Shown piece by piece: positions 24,025 through 32,334 of a stretch of 64,000 nt of DNA. Below the pieces are notes generated by a model. That model was not told the origin of the DNA and did not search any database. It saw nothing but the letters and a program-made list of their open reading frames with translations. Position numbers and translations under genes: made by a program. Location: positions 60,774-124,773 of the forward strand of contig CALIXS010000007.1 in the NCBI GenBank assembly GCA_938046095.1. Direction: 5' to 3'. Within the stretch, counting starts at the first letter, position 1. Every line of letters starts with the position of its first letter. The stretch is from an uncultured Clostridia bacterium. Its GTDB lineage: Bacteria; Bacillota; Clostridia; Peptostreptococcales; Anaerovoracaceae.

Positions 24025-24234
24025 TCAGACGATTGATACGACTGTATAATCTTTCTTCTCAACGACCTGTCTGAGCTCGTCGTCCGCAACATCTGCCGAT
24101 AATGTCACTTTCGCTGTTCCCGACAAGTGACTCACCTCAGCATTTTCAACGCCTGCAACCGCCTCAAGAGCCTTTTTTACAGTCGCCTCGCAATGCTCAC
24201 ACATCATGCCGTCGATCTTCATGTTTTTTGTCAT
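24025..24234 (-). CDS. Internal start: free CopZ-like copper chaperone
   Basis: Within copA, the linker residues NEEEKT are encoded by a perfect GAGGAGG-type site (about 24240-24248). An ATG at 24234 follows at good spacing, in the same frame. Translation from there gives a 69-residue heavy-metal-associated protein, MTKNMKIDGMMCEHCEATVK, the size and motif of CopZ. A stand-alone chaperone in addition to the fused form is thus likely, though not proven. Ordinary CopZ genes stand separate from copA. Confidence 0.5.
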   Translation of the reverse strand: MTKNMKIDGMMCEHCEATVKKALEAVAGVENAEVSHLSGTAKVTLSADVADDELRQVVEKKDYTVVSIV

Positions 24235-26541
24235 TGTTTTTTCCTCCTCGTTTTTAACTTTGTTTATTCTCATTTTGTCCCTTGCAGAACTGTGTATATC
24301 AAAAAGGTTGAGCCTCAGTGCATTTGTGACGACGAAAAAACTCGAAAGGCTCATTGCAGCAGCCCCGAACATCGGATTTAACGTCCAGCCTGTCCAGTGT
24401 TCGAAGACCCCCGCTGCAAGCGGTATCCCCACCACATTGTAGCAAAATGCCCAGAAGAGGTTTTCGTGTATGTTTCTCAGAGTCTGTCTCGACAGTCTTA
24501 TGGCAGCCGATACATCCGTCAGCTTGCTGTTCATAAGTACAACATCCGCGGTGTCGATCGCCACATCAGTACCGGCTCCCACGGCAATGCCCATATCCGC
24601 GGCAGCAAGCGCAGGCGCATCATTTATTCCGTCACCGACCATCAAAGTCCTTCCGCTCTTTTTAAGCCTCCGTATCACGGCGGCCTTTCCATCCGGGAGC
24701 ACACCTGCTATGACTTCGTCCACTCCTGCCTGTACCCCTATGGAATTTGCGGTCCGTTCATTGTCGCCGGTCAGCATGACCGTCCTTATTCCCATTTCTC
24801 TGAGCTCACTTATCGCCTGAGCGGATTCCGGCTTTATGACGTCTGCCGCCGCTATCATTCCCGTTAAATCTCCGCCGACGGCAAAATACAGACAAGTCTT
24901 TCCCCGGTTTGCAAGTGTTTCCGCGATCTGTGTTATTTTCTCCGGCACCTCGGCGACGCTTCTTATATAATCAAGATTCCCGCCGGTGAGAACGACGCCG
25001 CTTTTGTCGGAAGCCCTAAGCCCCTTTCCGGGAACAGCCGTAAAATCGGTGACCTCGCCCGGCTCAATATCTTCTTCCTCAGACCTTTTCATTATCGCTC
25101 CGGCGAGCGGATGTTCACTTTTTGCCTCGAGAGAAGCCGCAACTGCAAGCAGCTCCCTCTCTCCCGACGCGCCGGCAGGTACAACATCCGTGACCTCCGG
25201 TTCTCCGCGCGTGACCGTACCCGTTTTGTCGAGCACTACGGTGGCCGCTTTACCCGTCTCCTCAATCGACACGGCAGTCTTGAACAGAATACCGTTCCTC
25301 GCGCCGAGCCCGTTTCCGACCATTATCGCCACAGGCGTTGCAAGGCCGAGGGCACACGGACAACTTATTACGAGCACCGCTATACCGCGTGCAAGAGAAA
25401 AACCCGGATCTCCGCTCACCAAAAACCATACAACGGCAGTCAGAAGTGCTATTCCCATAACCGCCGGAACGAACACTCCGGCCACCTTGTCCGCCGCCTT
25501 TGCTATCGGCGCCTTAGTTGCCGCAGCATCGGACACCATCCTTATTATCTGCGACAACGTCGTATCGTCGCCTACCCGCACGGCACGGCACCTGAGATAG
25601 CCCGACGTGTTTATCGTAGCCGCAGACACCGTGTCACCCACTGTCTTATCCACAGGTATCGATTCCCCTGTAAGAGATGATTCGTTTACGGCGCTTACGC
25701 CCTCCGTCACCACGCCGTCCACCGGTATATTGTCGCCCGGCCTGACGACAAAAATATCACCGGGCACGACATTGTCGGCGGGTGTCTCCGTTTCGACACC
25801 GTCCATGACGACGACCGCGGTCTTAGGCGCAAGCCTCATAAGACTTTTAAGCGCATCTGTGGTTTTGCCCTTTGATTTCGCTTCAAGCATCTTGCCGACC
25901 GTAATCAGAGTAACGATCATCGCAGCTGATTCAAAATACAGATCGCCGTTAACTCCGCCCGTCATTCTCAAGAGTATATAAACGCTCCATGCGAACGACA
26001 CACCTGATCCCATAGCCACAAGCGTATCCATATTGGGAGCTCCGTGAAGTATCGATCTGAATCCGCTGATAAAAAACTTCTGATTGATTATCATGACGAT
26101 CCCGGCGAGCAGCATTTCTACGATGCCCGCCGCCACATGGTTTCCGTCAAAAAACTTCGGGAGCGGCCATCCCCACATCATGCTTCCCATCGAGATGTAC
26201 ATGAGAGCGCACAAAAACACGACGGATGCCATAAGTCTTTTCTTCAGCAGCGGCGTCTCTCTGTCGCGCAGCATTTCTTCGTCCGCGGATGCCTGTCCGG
26301 CCGCCGTTCCCGACAACGATCCTGACCTTTGCGCAGCCGGCGAATCTTTCAGCTTCGCGCCGTAGCCTGCGTTTTCCACCGCCATGATTATATCAGCTGC
26401 GGAGGCACTTCCTTCTACACCCATCGAATTTGTAAGAAGACTTACGGCGCAGGATGTTACACCCGGCACCTTGTTTACCGCTTTTTCCACTCTGGCCTGA
26501 CAGGCTGCGCAGCTCATTCCTTTTACCGAATATTGCTCCAT
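24025..26541 (-). CDS. copA: Copper-exporting P1B-type ATPase CopA with C-terminal CopZ-like domain
   Basis: CopA pumps Cu(I) out of the cytoplasm. The ATG at 26541 (MEQYSVKGMSCAACQARV, 838 residues) is preferred over the upstream TTG, given an AGGAAG site. An N-terminal heavy-metal domain (GMSCAAC) is followed by membrane helices, the actuator TGES, CPC in ISCPCALGLATPVAIM, the phosphorylation site DKTGTVTRGEP, SEHPLAGAI, GDGINDAPALAAADMGIA and a final helix pair with MSLSSFFVVTNAL. Unusually, a full second heavy-metal domain (GMMCEHCEATVKKALEAV, residues about 770-838) is fused at the C-terminus. csoR lies 14 nt upstream. Confidence 0.94.
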   Translation of the reverse strand: MEQYSVKGMSCAACQARVEKAVNKVPGVTSCAVSLLTNSMGVEGSASAADIIMAVENAGYGAKLKDSPAAQRSGSLSGTAAGQASADEEMLRDRETPLLKKRLMASVVFLCALMYISMGSMMWGWPLPKFFDGNHVAAGIVEMLLAGIVMIINQKFFISGFRSILHGAPNMDTLVAMGSGVSFAWSVYILLRMTGGVNGDLYFESAAMIVTLITVGKMLEAKSKGKTTDALKSLMRLAPKTAVVVMDGVETETPADNVVPGDIFVVRPGDNIPVDGVVTEGVSAVNESSLTGESIPVDKTVGDTVSAATINTSGYLRCRAVRVGDDTTLSQIIRMVSDAAATKAPIAKAADKVAGVFVPAVMGIALLTAVVWFLVSGDPGFSLARGIAVLVISCPCALGLATPVAIMVGNGLGARNGILFKTAVSIEETGKAATVVLDKTGTVTRGEPEVTDVVPAGASGERELLAVAASLEAKSEHPLAGAIMKRSEEEDIEPGEVTDFTAVPGKGLRASDKSGVVLTGGNLDYIRSVAEVPEKITQIAETLANRGKTCLYFAVGGDLTGMIAAADVIKPESAQAISELREMGIRTVMLTGDNERTANSIGVQAGVDEVIAGVLPDGKAAVIRRLKKSGRTLMVGDGINDAPALAAADMGIAVGAGTDVAIDTADVVLMNSKLTDVSAAIRLSRQTLRNIHENLFWAFCYNVVGIPLAAGVFEHWTGWTLNPMFGAAAMSLSSFFVVTNALRLNLFDIHSSARDKMRINKVKNEEEKTMTKNMKIDGMMCEHCEATVKKALEAVAGVENAEVSHLSGTAKVTLSADVADDELRQVVEKKDYTVVSIV

Positions 26542-26555
26542 ATACAAAACACTTC

Positions 26556-26864
26556 CTATTTCATAAGTTTTTGGAGAGTCTTCACGAGTTCATCTATAGT
26601 TTCGTCGTTACCGTCTCTTATATCATCCGCGACACATGTCCTTATGTGGTTTGCGAGCAAAACCTTATTAAAGCTGTTGAGTGCGGCGTTGGCCGCCGCA
26701 ACCTGAACAAGAATATCAGGGCAATACGCTTCTTTCTCGACCATCGCCCTGATCCCTCTGATCTGCCCCTCTATACGGTTCAGCCTGTTGACCAGATCCT
26801 TATACTCCTTTTCGCTGCGGTGCTTCAACCGGGTGCAACGCCCACACACTTGATCTTCCGACAT
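26556..26864 (-). CDS. csoR: Copper-sensing repressor CsoR
   Basis: The 102-residue all-helical protein starts MSEDQVCGRCTRLKHRSEKE at the ATG at 26864 (GAGGAGA site). DLVNRLNRIEGQIRGIRAMVEKEAYCPDIL and LNSFNKVLLANHIRTCVADDI are the CsoR/RcnR core. The Cu(I) ligand set is present as Cys48, His73 and Cys77. Cu(I) binding would release it from the operator and induce its own gene and copA. An N-terminal CxxC (CGRC) is extra. Confidence 0.93.
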   Translation of the reverse strand: MSEDQVCGRCTRLKHRSEKEYKDLVNRLNRIEGQIRGIRAMVEKEAYCPDILVQVAAANAALNSFNKVLLANHIRTCVADDIRDGNDETIDELVKTLQKLMK

Positions 26865-26978
26865 TTTGCTTCTCCTCATCTTCCCCGACCGCGGAGGCCT
26901 TCCTCCTGATCATCTCTCAGAAGCGTCCCTTGAGATCATTTCTAAAGAACATCACTCGGGGAAGGCTTTTCTATAAAA

Positions 26979-27007
26979 TAACATATACCCCTGTAGGGTA
27001 TATGTTA
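26979..27007 (-). promoter_or_regulatory. CsoR-type operator inside the csoR-copA promoter
   Basis: A perfect 12-bp inverted repeat, TAACATATACCC and GGGTATATGTTA, surrounds the 5-nt centre CTGTA. The ATACCC...GGGTAT core fits known CsoR sites. On the minus strand the repeat overlaps a TTAACA-17-TATGTT promoter, so bound CsoR would block transcription. The rest of 26865-27195 shows no gene. Confidence 0.8.
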
Positions 27008-27195
27008 AACAAAAAATTAACACTGAATCCTATTAGCCTGTCTCTAATGCAGGATTCTGTAAACCCGTCTCTGTAGCCGGATGCATGTGCCCGACTGCCT
27101 CCGACAATATCCGGCAGTACCCGGATGCCAATGTCCGGCAAAAAGAAAGAGTATTGCAGGGAATTCTTCGGTGCAGCAGAAATCACCGCTACGCG

Positions 27196-28047
27196 TCATA
27201 GCGGTGTAATTTCGATCATTACAAATTCCGGCCTGTTGTAAAAGCGAGGTATCGGAGTTGACTCGCGCGCGAGGCCGCGACTTACGATCATTCGTGTTGT
27301 TCCGTCGTCGAGAGTATATTTACCGCCCGCGTACGCAGGGAACGAGCCCTGTCCGGGCGCGTAGAACCCGTTGACGAGAAGCGGTATTCTCCACTGCCCG
27401 CCGTGCGCGTGGCCTGCCGTAACCAAATCAAAACCCGCGCCCGAATAAAGATGCACGAGCTCCGGCCTGTGTGTAAGGAGCAGGTTGAAATGCTCGGGTA
27501 CGAGACTCGACGAAAGTTCTCCAATCTGTTCGGGCGTACCTTTTGAGCCTCCGCCCGTAATGTCGCTCAGCGTTTCTTTATACATCGATGCATAAGGATC
27601 TGTTACGCCGCAGACATCTATGATACCGCCGCAGTCGAAAGACTTTTTTTCACCGTTAAGGACGGTGATACCGCGCGATGATGCTTTTGTAGCCATTTCC
27701 GCCGATTTGTTGCTCCAAATCTCATGATTTCCCATAACATAGAAGCATCTGTATTTTTCACCTATGGCATCGAACAGCGACAGCGTATTTTTCTCGGGCA
27801 TTCTGTCGTCAAACATATCGCCCGCCATCAAAACGGCGTCGGGCGATGCGAGCTTTACAAAATTTGTTAGCGTTTCTGATTTTCTGCCATATCTGCATCC
27901 GTGCAGATCCGAGAGGAGCACGAGCCTTGCACAGCGCTTAAGCTTATGCGTTTTTATCGTGTATCGCCTGACCGCAAGTCTCTGGTCAAGTCCCGGGATC
28001 ACAGCAGCCGCCGCAATCGCGGCAGCCGCTAAAAGCTTTTTATTCAT
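27196..28047 (-). CDS. Metallophosphoesterase, membrane-anchored
   Basis: The 283-residue protein (ATG at 28047; a GTG seven codons upstream lacks a site) starts with a hydrophobic N-terminus (KKLLAAAAIAAAAVIPG), likely a signal anchor. The calcineurin-like metal motifs follow: LLSDLHGCRYG, LMAGDMFDD, VMGNHE, LLLTHRPE and TAGHAHGGQ with RIPLLVNGFYAPGQG. This is the YkuE/YaeI-like branch, some of which act on lipid phosphates; the substrate here is unknown. It lies between pepA and csoR. Confidence 0.88.
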   Translation of the reverse strand: MNKKLLAAAAIAAAAVIPGLDQRLAVRRYTIKTHKLKRCARLVLLSDLHGCRYGRKSETLTNFVKLASPDAVLMAGDMFDDRMPEKNTLSLFDAIGEKYRCFYVMGNHEIWSNKSAEMATKASSRGITVLNGEKKSFDCGGIIDVCGVTDPYASMYKETLSDITGGGSKGTPEQIGELSSSLVPEHFNLLLTHRPELVHLYSGAGFDLVTAGHAHGGQWRIPLLVNGFYAPGQGSFPAYAGGKYTLDDGTTRMIVSRGLARESTPIPRFYNRPEFVMIEITPL

Positions 28048-28092
28048 TTTAGACAAATCCTTTTTCACGCGGAGGAACTCCCCCGCAGCCTT

Positions 28093-28183
28093 TCAAATGC
28101 CGAGAATACAATAGATGTAACGGAGCCGGCTGATGAATATGCACATGGCCGGCAAGTTCAAATGCCGAGCATATAATAGATGC
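28093..28183. repeat. Duplicated 3' end of pepA
   Basis: The last 26 bp of pepA with its stop (28158-28183) occur a second time, 65 bp further downstream (28093-28118), with three changes. The copy is non-coding and lies between pepA and the phosphoesterase gene. GGCCGGC-like words flank both. Confidence 0.65.
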
Positions 28184-29603
28184 AGCCCCGTACTCCGGCA
28201 CCCGTGGCGCCCTCGGGGTTATATCCCCATGCATTTTCGGCGAACGCAGGACCTGCGATATCGAGATGGAGCCATTTATCCTTATAGTCGTCGTCTATGA
28301 AGCGGTTGAGAAATTCTCCGGCGGTGATGGCGCCGCCCGTGCCGTTCGGCACGGCGTTACGGCAGTCGGCTATCTTGGAATCGACCTCTTTACGCAGATA
28401 ATCGTTGAATTCGAGGACACTGTACAGCTCGCCGCTCTTTTCGGCAAGTTTCTTGAATTCGGTCTGCAGCTCGTAGGAATTGCCGATTACTCCTGTCGTA
28501 TAAGCTCCGAGACCCGTCACGCATGCACCGGTCAAGGTCGCCAGATCTATCATTATATCCGGCTTTATTTTGTCCTGCGTCCACGAGAGACAGTCGGCGA
28601 GAACGAGGCGCCCCTCGGCGTCGGTATTTACGACTTCTATTGTTTTGCCGTTTCTCGCCGTCACTATGTCGTCCGGCTTATATGCATTAGCTCCTATCAT
28701 GTTTTCCGTACAGCCCAAAACGGCGTGAACCTCGAGAGGAAGAGCGAGAGCCGACGCGGCTTTTACGATGCCCATGGCGGCTGCAGCGCCCCCTTTATCC
28801 GATTTCATGGTCAGCATATATTGTGACGGTTTTAGCGACAGGCCTCCCGAGTCATACGTAAGACCTTTGCCGACGAAGGCAATCCTCTTTTTCGGTTCAC
28901 ACTCAGGCTTGTAAACGATATGAATGAGCTTGGGCTCGTGAGGACTCGACTGGTTGACAGCCAGGAACGCATTCATTCCCTCCTTTACGAGATATACCCT
29001 GTCGTAAACTTCACAGCTTACGGTATCCGCACTGCATGCGAGCTCGGCGGCATCTCTTGCCATAGCCGCAGGCGTGTATATCTGAGGTACCTCGTTTACT
29101 ATATCGCGAACCCAATTAGTCACATCTGCAACGGCCGCGCCCTGCTCAAGTCCGCGTTCCGCTTCCTGGGCGTCGATCACACTTCCGCGACGGCAAACCC
29201 CTGCCACGAGAATTTCGAGATCCCTTTTCTCCGGCGTATCCGAAATATATTTATCAAATTTGTATGCGCCGAGAAGCGCACCTTCGGCAAGCGCGGCGGC
29301 GGATGCTCTGACACCTGCCGTTTCGCAAATTGCAGGAGCGACAGCAATGCTGCCGATTTTATGACCGTTTATGGCTCTGAGCGCCTTTGCCATACCGAGT
29401 CTGACGTTGTCCGGCTTCGCGTCCGTAATGCTCACGTATACCCTGCGCCTTTCCGGCAGGTCGCAGATCGAGCCTTTCTCAAAACCTGAGATCTCAAGTA
29501 TCTCCTCGTCCGGCGTTCCTTTGGTCTCGGCACCGTCGACAAACCTGATGCTGTAATCGGCATCGAGTGCGTCAAGCGCTTCCTGTTTGAATGTAAACTT
29601 CAT
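28158..29603 (-). CDS. pepA: Leucyl aminopeptidase family M17
   Basis: This 481-residue cytoplasmic enzyme removes N-terminal residues from peptides using two metal ions. The C-terminal catalytic domain has VGKGLTYDSGGLSLKPSQYM, the metal-binding SDKGGAAAAMG, and the M17 signature NTDAEGRLVLADCLSW, followed by DLATLTGACVTGLG. The N-terminal domain (residues 1 to about 150) is divergent, as usual in the family. It could process peptides brought in by the two Opp/Dpp systems in this window. Confidence 0.93.
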   Translation of the reverse strand: MKFTFKQEALDALDADYSIRFVDGAETKGTPDEEILEISGFEKGSICDLPERRRVYVSITDAKPDNVRLGMAKALRAINGHKIGSIAVAPAICETAGVRASAAALAEGALLGAYKFDKYISDTPEKRDLEILVAGVCRRGSVIDAQEAERGLEQGAAVADVTNWVRDIVNEVPQIYTPAAMARDAAELACSADTVSCEVYDRVYLVKEGMNAFLAVNQSSPHEPKLIHIVYKPECEPKKRIAFVGKGLTYDSGGLSLKPSQYMLTMKSDKGGAAAAMGIVKAASALALPLEVHAVLGCTENMIGANAYKPDDIVTARNGKTIEVVNTDAEGRLVLADCLSWTQDKIKPDIMIDLATLTGACVTGLGAYTTGVIGNSYELQTEFKKLAEKSGELYSVLEFNDYLRKEVDSKIADCRNAVPNGTGGAITAGEFLNRFIDDDYKDKWLHLDIAGPAFAENAWGYNPEGATGAGVRGCIYYMLGI

Positions 29604-29645
29604 GACGTTCTCCTTATAAAATCACCATATTATAGAATCACCATA

Positions 29646-30866
29646 TTATAAAATTATCGTAAAAGTTATTCTGCCATCCCGGTAGGCGATATCTATTCTG
29701 CCGTTCATCGCTCTGACAGCATCGCCTGCCATCGAAAGACCGATGCCGAAGCCCTGCTTTTCACTGTTGTGCGATGTGTCTTCACGATAGAATCGGTCAA
29801 AGAATTTGCTGTAATCGACACCCATGCCTGCCGTATAGTCATTTGTCACCGAGAGTCGGGGCTTGCGGTCCTTTTTAAGCACAACATCTATCCGTCCGCC
29901 GTCGTCGCAATATTTGCATGCGTTGTCGATGAGGACATTTGCGACTTCCGTCAGGATTTCCCGGTCCGCCTTAATTACGATACCCTCATCTACCGATTGG
30001 GACAAAGTCTTGCCGACCTGCTCGGCTACGGTCCTGAAAGAATTTGCGGCACCCGTGACAAGCTCGGTGAGATTTACGTCAACAATATTGAGATTATCTT
30101 TTTCACCGATGCGTGCCATGCGGATGAGTCTGTCGATAAGCTCCGTCAGACGCGTAACCTGTCTGCGCGTGCTCTCGGTCCATTCCGTCTTTCCGTCCGT
30201 CATTTCCATAACATCTACGTTTGCCGAAATTATGGTAAGCGGCGTCTTCAGCTCATGTCCGGCATTCGTCACGAACTGTCTCTGGCTTTCAATACTGTGA
30301 ATTACCGTTGCGAGAGCCCTTTTCGAAAGCAAAGTCATTACCGCCATAAAGCCTATAAGGCAGAGAAATCCGAAAGCGACCGAACTGCGCAGCGATTCGA
30401 GCATACTCAGAACCGAAGCTGTACAGTCGTATACTACTACAAGCGTTCCGTCTTTTGACTTTGTTCGCTTGTACGCATAAGTATTCCCCGTACCCGGGTT
30501 TCTTATCTTCCCGTTCGGTTTCGCACGGTCGTATGCCGTTTTTATCAGAGCCTCGGCTTCCTCAAGATCTACCGCGGCAATGCTGTCCACATTGATGCTT
30601 CGCATACTCCCGTCATCCGAAACGAGCCCGCTGAAGTACCTTATCTGATACCTGTATTCCTCGCCGAGTTCGTTAAGCTTCTGCAGCTGTGTGACCCCCT
30701 CCGGGATCACTCCGTCGTTTTCGGTCAGAATATCGAGCACCTCGTCTATTCTCCGTTCCTGTACCATAAAGTTCGACACATTGAACAGACCTATCGCTGC
30801 GGACATCACTATAAGAACCGCGGCTGCGGAGAGCGTTATAAACCTTATCTGAAGTTTCTTTATCAT
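29646..30866 (-). CDS. Sensor histidine kinase
   Basis: The 406-residue membrane kinase has a first helix (about 10-32), an extracytoplasmic sensor region of about 130 residues (33-162), a second helix (about 163-182), and a HisKA domain with phospho-accepting His204 in FVTNAGHELKTPLTIIS. The ATPase domain has the N box VLIDNACKYCDDGG and a glycine-rich GFGIGLSMAGDAVRAM. It overlaps the response regulator gene by 4 nt. The signal is unknown. Confidence 0.93.
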   Translation of the reverse strand: MIKKLQIRFITLSAAAVLIVMSAAIGLFNVSNFMVQERRIDEVLDILTENDGVIPEGVTQLQKLNELGEEYRYQIRYFSGLVSDDGSMRSINVDSIAAVDLEEAEALIKTAYDRAKPNGKIRNPGTGNTYAYKRTKSKDGTLVVVYDCTASVLSMLESLRSSVAFGFLCLIGFMAVMTLLSKRALATVIHSIESQRQFVTNAGHELKTPLTIISANVDVMEMTDGKTEWTESTRRQVTRLTELIDRLIRMARIGEKDNLNIVDVNLTELVTGAANSFRTVAEQVGKTLSQSVDEGIVIKADREILTEVANVLIDNACKYCDDGGRIDVVLKKDRKPRLSVTNDYTAGMGVDYSKFFDRFYREDTSHNSEKQGFGIGLSMAGDAVRAMNGRIDIAYRDGRITFTIIL

Positions 30867-31546
30867 CGGTCATCTCCGGTTATCTCCGCGAGCGTATAAG
30901 GTCCGCCCTTTTCGCCGGCGACCTCTATATCAGCGTTTACCGATACGAGCTTTTGCCTGATATAGGAAATGTAAACCCAGACTATATCATCGTCCTTTTT
31001 CTCGTCGTCTTTCCATATGCGATCAAATATATCCGACGTCGTCACCGCTTTCCCTTTGTTCATCATCATAATGCGCAAAAGCTCCGCCTCACGCGAGGAC
31101 AGTCTTATAGTGTTGCCCGATGCAAGCTCGAGCTCACGTACGTCAAGCGTAACGCTGCCCATAGTAAGTTTGTCGGGCATATAATCTTTCTGGCGCCTCG
31201 TAAGTGAATTGAGTCTGGCGAGAAGCTCACCCATCGCGAACGGCTTTGTCAGATAATCGTCCGCGCCGATATCGAGCCCCGCGATCCTGTCCTCAATCTC
31301 AGACTTTGCCGTCAGCATTATGACAGGCGTAAGATCGCCGGATTTTCTTATACTCTTCAGTGCCTCAAGGCCGTCCATCACAGGCATCATAATGTCAAAT
31401 ATCATACAGTCGTAGCTGCCGCGGCTTGCATAATCAACGGCGACGGCACCGTTATCGGCAGCATCGACATGATATCCTCTGTGTTCAAGCACGGTTACGA
31501 GCGGTTTTCTCAAAGCCTGCTCGTCCTCAGCCAGTAAAATCCTCAT
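30863..31546 (-). CDS. OmpR-family response regulator
   Basis: The 227-residue protein has a receiver domain with the acidic pair Glu7/Asp8, phospho-accepting Asp51 (MIFDIMMPVMDGLEAL) and Lys in MLTAKSE. A winged-helix domain contains IRLSSREAELLRIMMMNKGK and DDDIVWVYISYIRQKL. It overlaps its neighbours by 4 nt on both sides (alarmone synthetase before, kinase after). It probably binds direct repeats upstream of the operon. Confidence 0.94.
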   Translation of the reverse strand: MRILLAEDEQALRKPLVTVLEHRGYHVDAADNGAVAVDYASRGSYDCMIFDIMMPVMDGLEALKSIRKSGDLTPVIMLTAKSEIEDRIAGLDIGADDYLTKPFAMGELLARLNSLTRRQKDYMPDKLTMGSVTLDVRELELASGNTIRLSSREAELLRIMMMNKGKAVTTSDIFDRIWKDDEKKDDDIVWVYISYIRQKLVSVNADIEVAGEKGGPYTLAEITGDDR

Positions 31547-32160
31547 TTCACTATGTCCTCCCTGATAAGGTCGCGCAGCGTCTGGAGCGAAATATCGCAG
31601 CTTGCAAGCTCGTCGGCACAGCGTTTGAGCTCCGAGGTTATCATCTCGGCGTTTTTTACGTCACGCTTGTATTTCATCTCGTGCTCAAGGCTCGCCCACG
31701 TGTCCATCGCTATAGTTCTGAGCTGTATTTCAACAAAAAAACGACCCGGCAGATTGCCTTCTATATCCTTGTACGGCGCCAGAACGGCCACTATCATATG
31801 ATAGCTCCTGTAACCGTTCGGCTTGGCTTTTTTGATGTAATCCTTTTCCTCTACGACCGTCACATCGTCAAACCCCTTTATATGGCTGACGTTTCTGTAT
31901 ATATCGTCGATGAAATTGCATATCACCCTTATTCCGACGGAGTCGGTGATGACGGCAAGTGCGGAATGTTCATTCTGCGGCAGACCCTTTCTGTCGCATT
32001 TCTCGCGCATACTTCCGTTCGCTTTTACTCTCGCCTCGAGGTGTTCATATATGTGGCCTCTTCCGGCCTTCGTATTCTCACGGTCAAAAGTCTTTATCCT
32101 CTCCGTCATCGCATCCATGACGAAGAACAAAGCCTGTTCGTACTTTCCGTAAATACTCAT
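31543..32160 (-). CDS. Small alarmone synthetase, RelA/SpoT synthetase domain only
   Basis: The 205-residue protein has only the synthetase fold that makes (p)ppGpp: DSVGIRVICNFIDDIYR, the G-loop KPNGYRSYHMIV, and VEIQLRTIAMDTWASLEHEM followed by KYK. There is no hydrolase (HD), TGS or ACT domain, as in RelP/RelQ-type enzymes. It is the first gene of an operon with a two-component system, each overlapping by 4 nt, so a stress signal may raise alarmone level through the kinase. Confidence 0.9.
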   Translation of the reverse strand: MSIYGKYEQALFFVMDAMTERIKTFDRENTKAGRGHIYEHLEARVKANGSMREKCDRKGLPQNEHSALAVITDSVGIRVICNFIDDIYRNVSHIKGFDDVTVVEEKDYIKKAKPNGYRSYHMIVAVLAPYKDIEGNLPGRFFVEIQLRTIAMDTWASLEHEMKYKRDVKNAEMITSELKRCADELASCDISLQTLRDLIREDIVK

Positions 32161-32170
32161 GTATCTCCGA

Positions 32171-32219
32171 TCAAAGCTGTCCTTAAGCTGTCCTTAAACT
32201 ATCTGTTCTTAAGCTGAAA
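32171..32219 (-). promoter_or_regulatory. Direct repeats upstream of the alarmone synthetase operon
   Basis: Four related units, with the minus-strand word CAGCTTAAGGA and variants, occur in tandem between about 32171 and 32219, with 11-15 nt spacing. Tandem 11-bp direct repeats are the usual binding pattern of OmpR/PhoB-type regulators, so this may be the site for the operon's own regulator. A TATAAT box (near 32247) lies upstream. Confidence 0.45.
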
Positions 32220-32271
32220 GTTTTTCTTTCATTTTAACACATATTATATATGATATAGTTGATGATATTAT

Positions 32272-32306
32272 GAATGCCTGCCGAAAACTATTTTCAGCAG
32301 GCATTC
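32272..32306. terminator. Hairpin between eno and the alarmone synthetase gene
   Basis: GAATGCCTGC and GCAGGCATTC form a perfect 10-bp stem, with GAAAA/TTTTC pairing inside. It lies 30 nt after the enolase stop. The minus-strand flank is only moderately T-rich, so it may terminate eno or act as an mRNA 3' end stabiliser. Confidence 0.55.
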
Positions 32307-32334
32307 CGCGCATTCCCCGTCCGCGACAGCTTAA

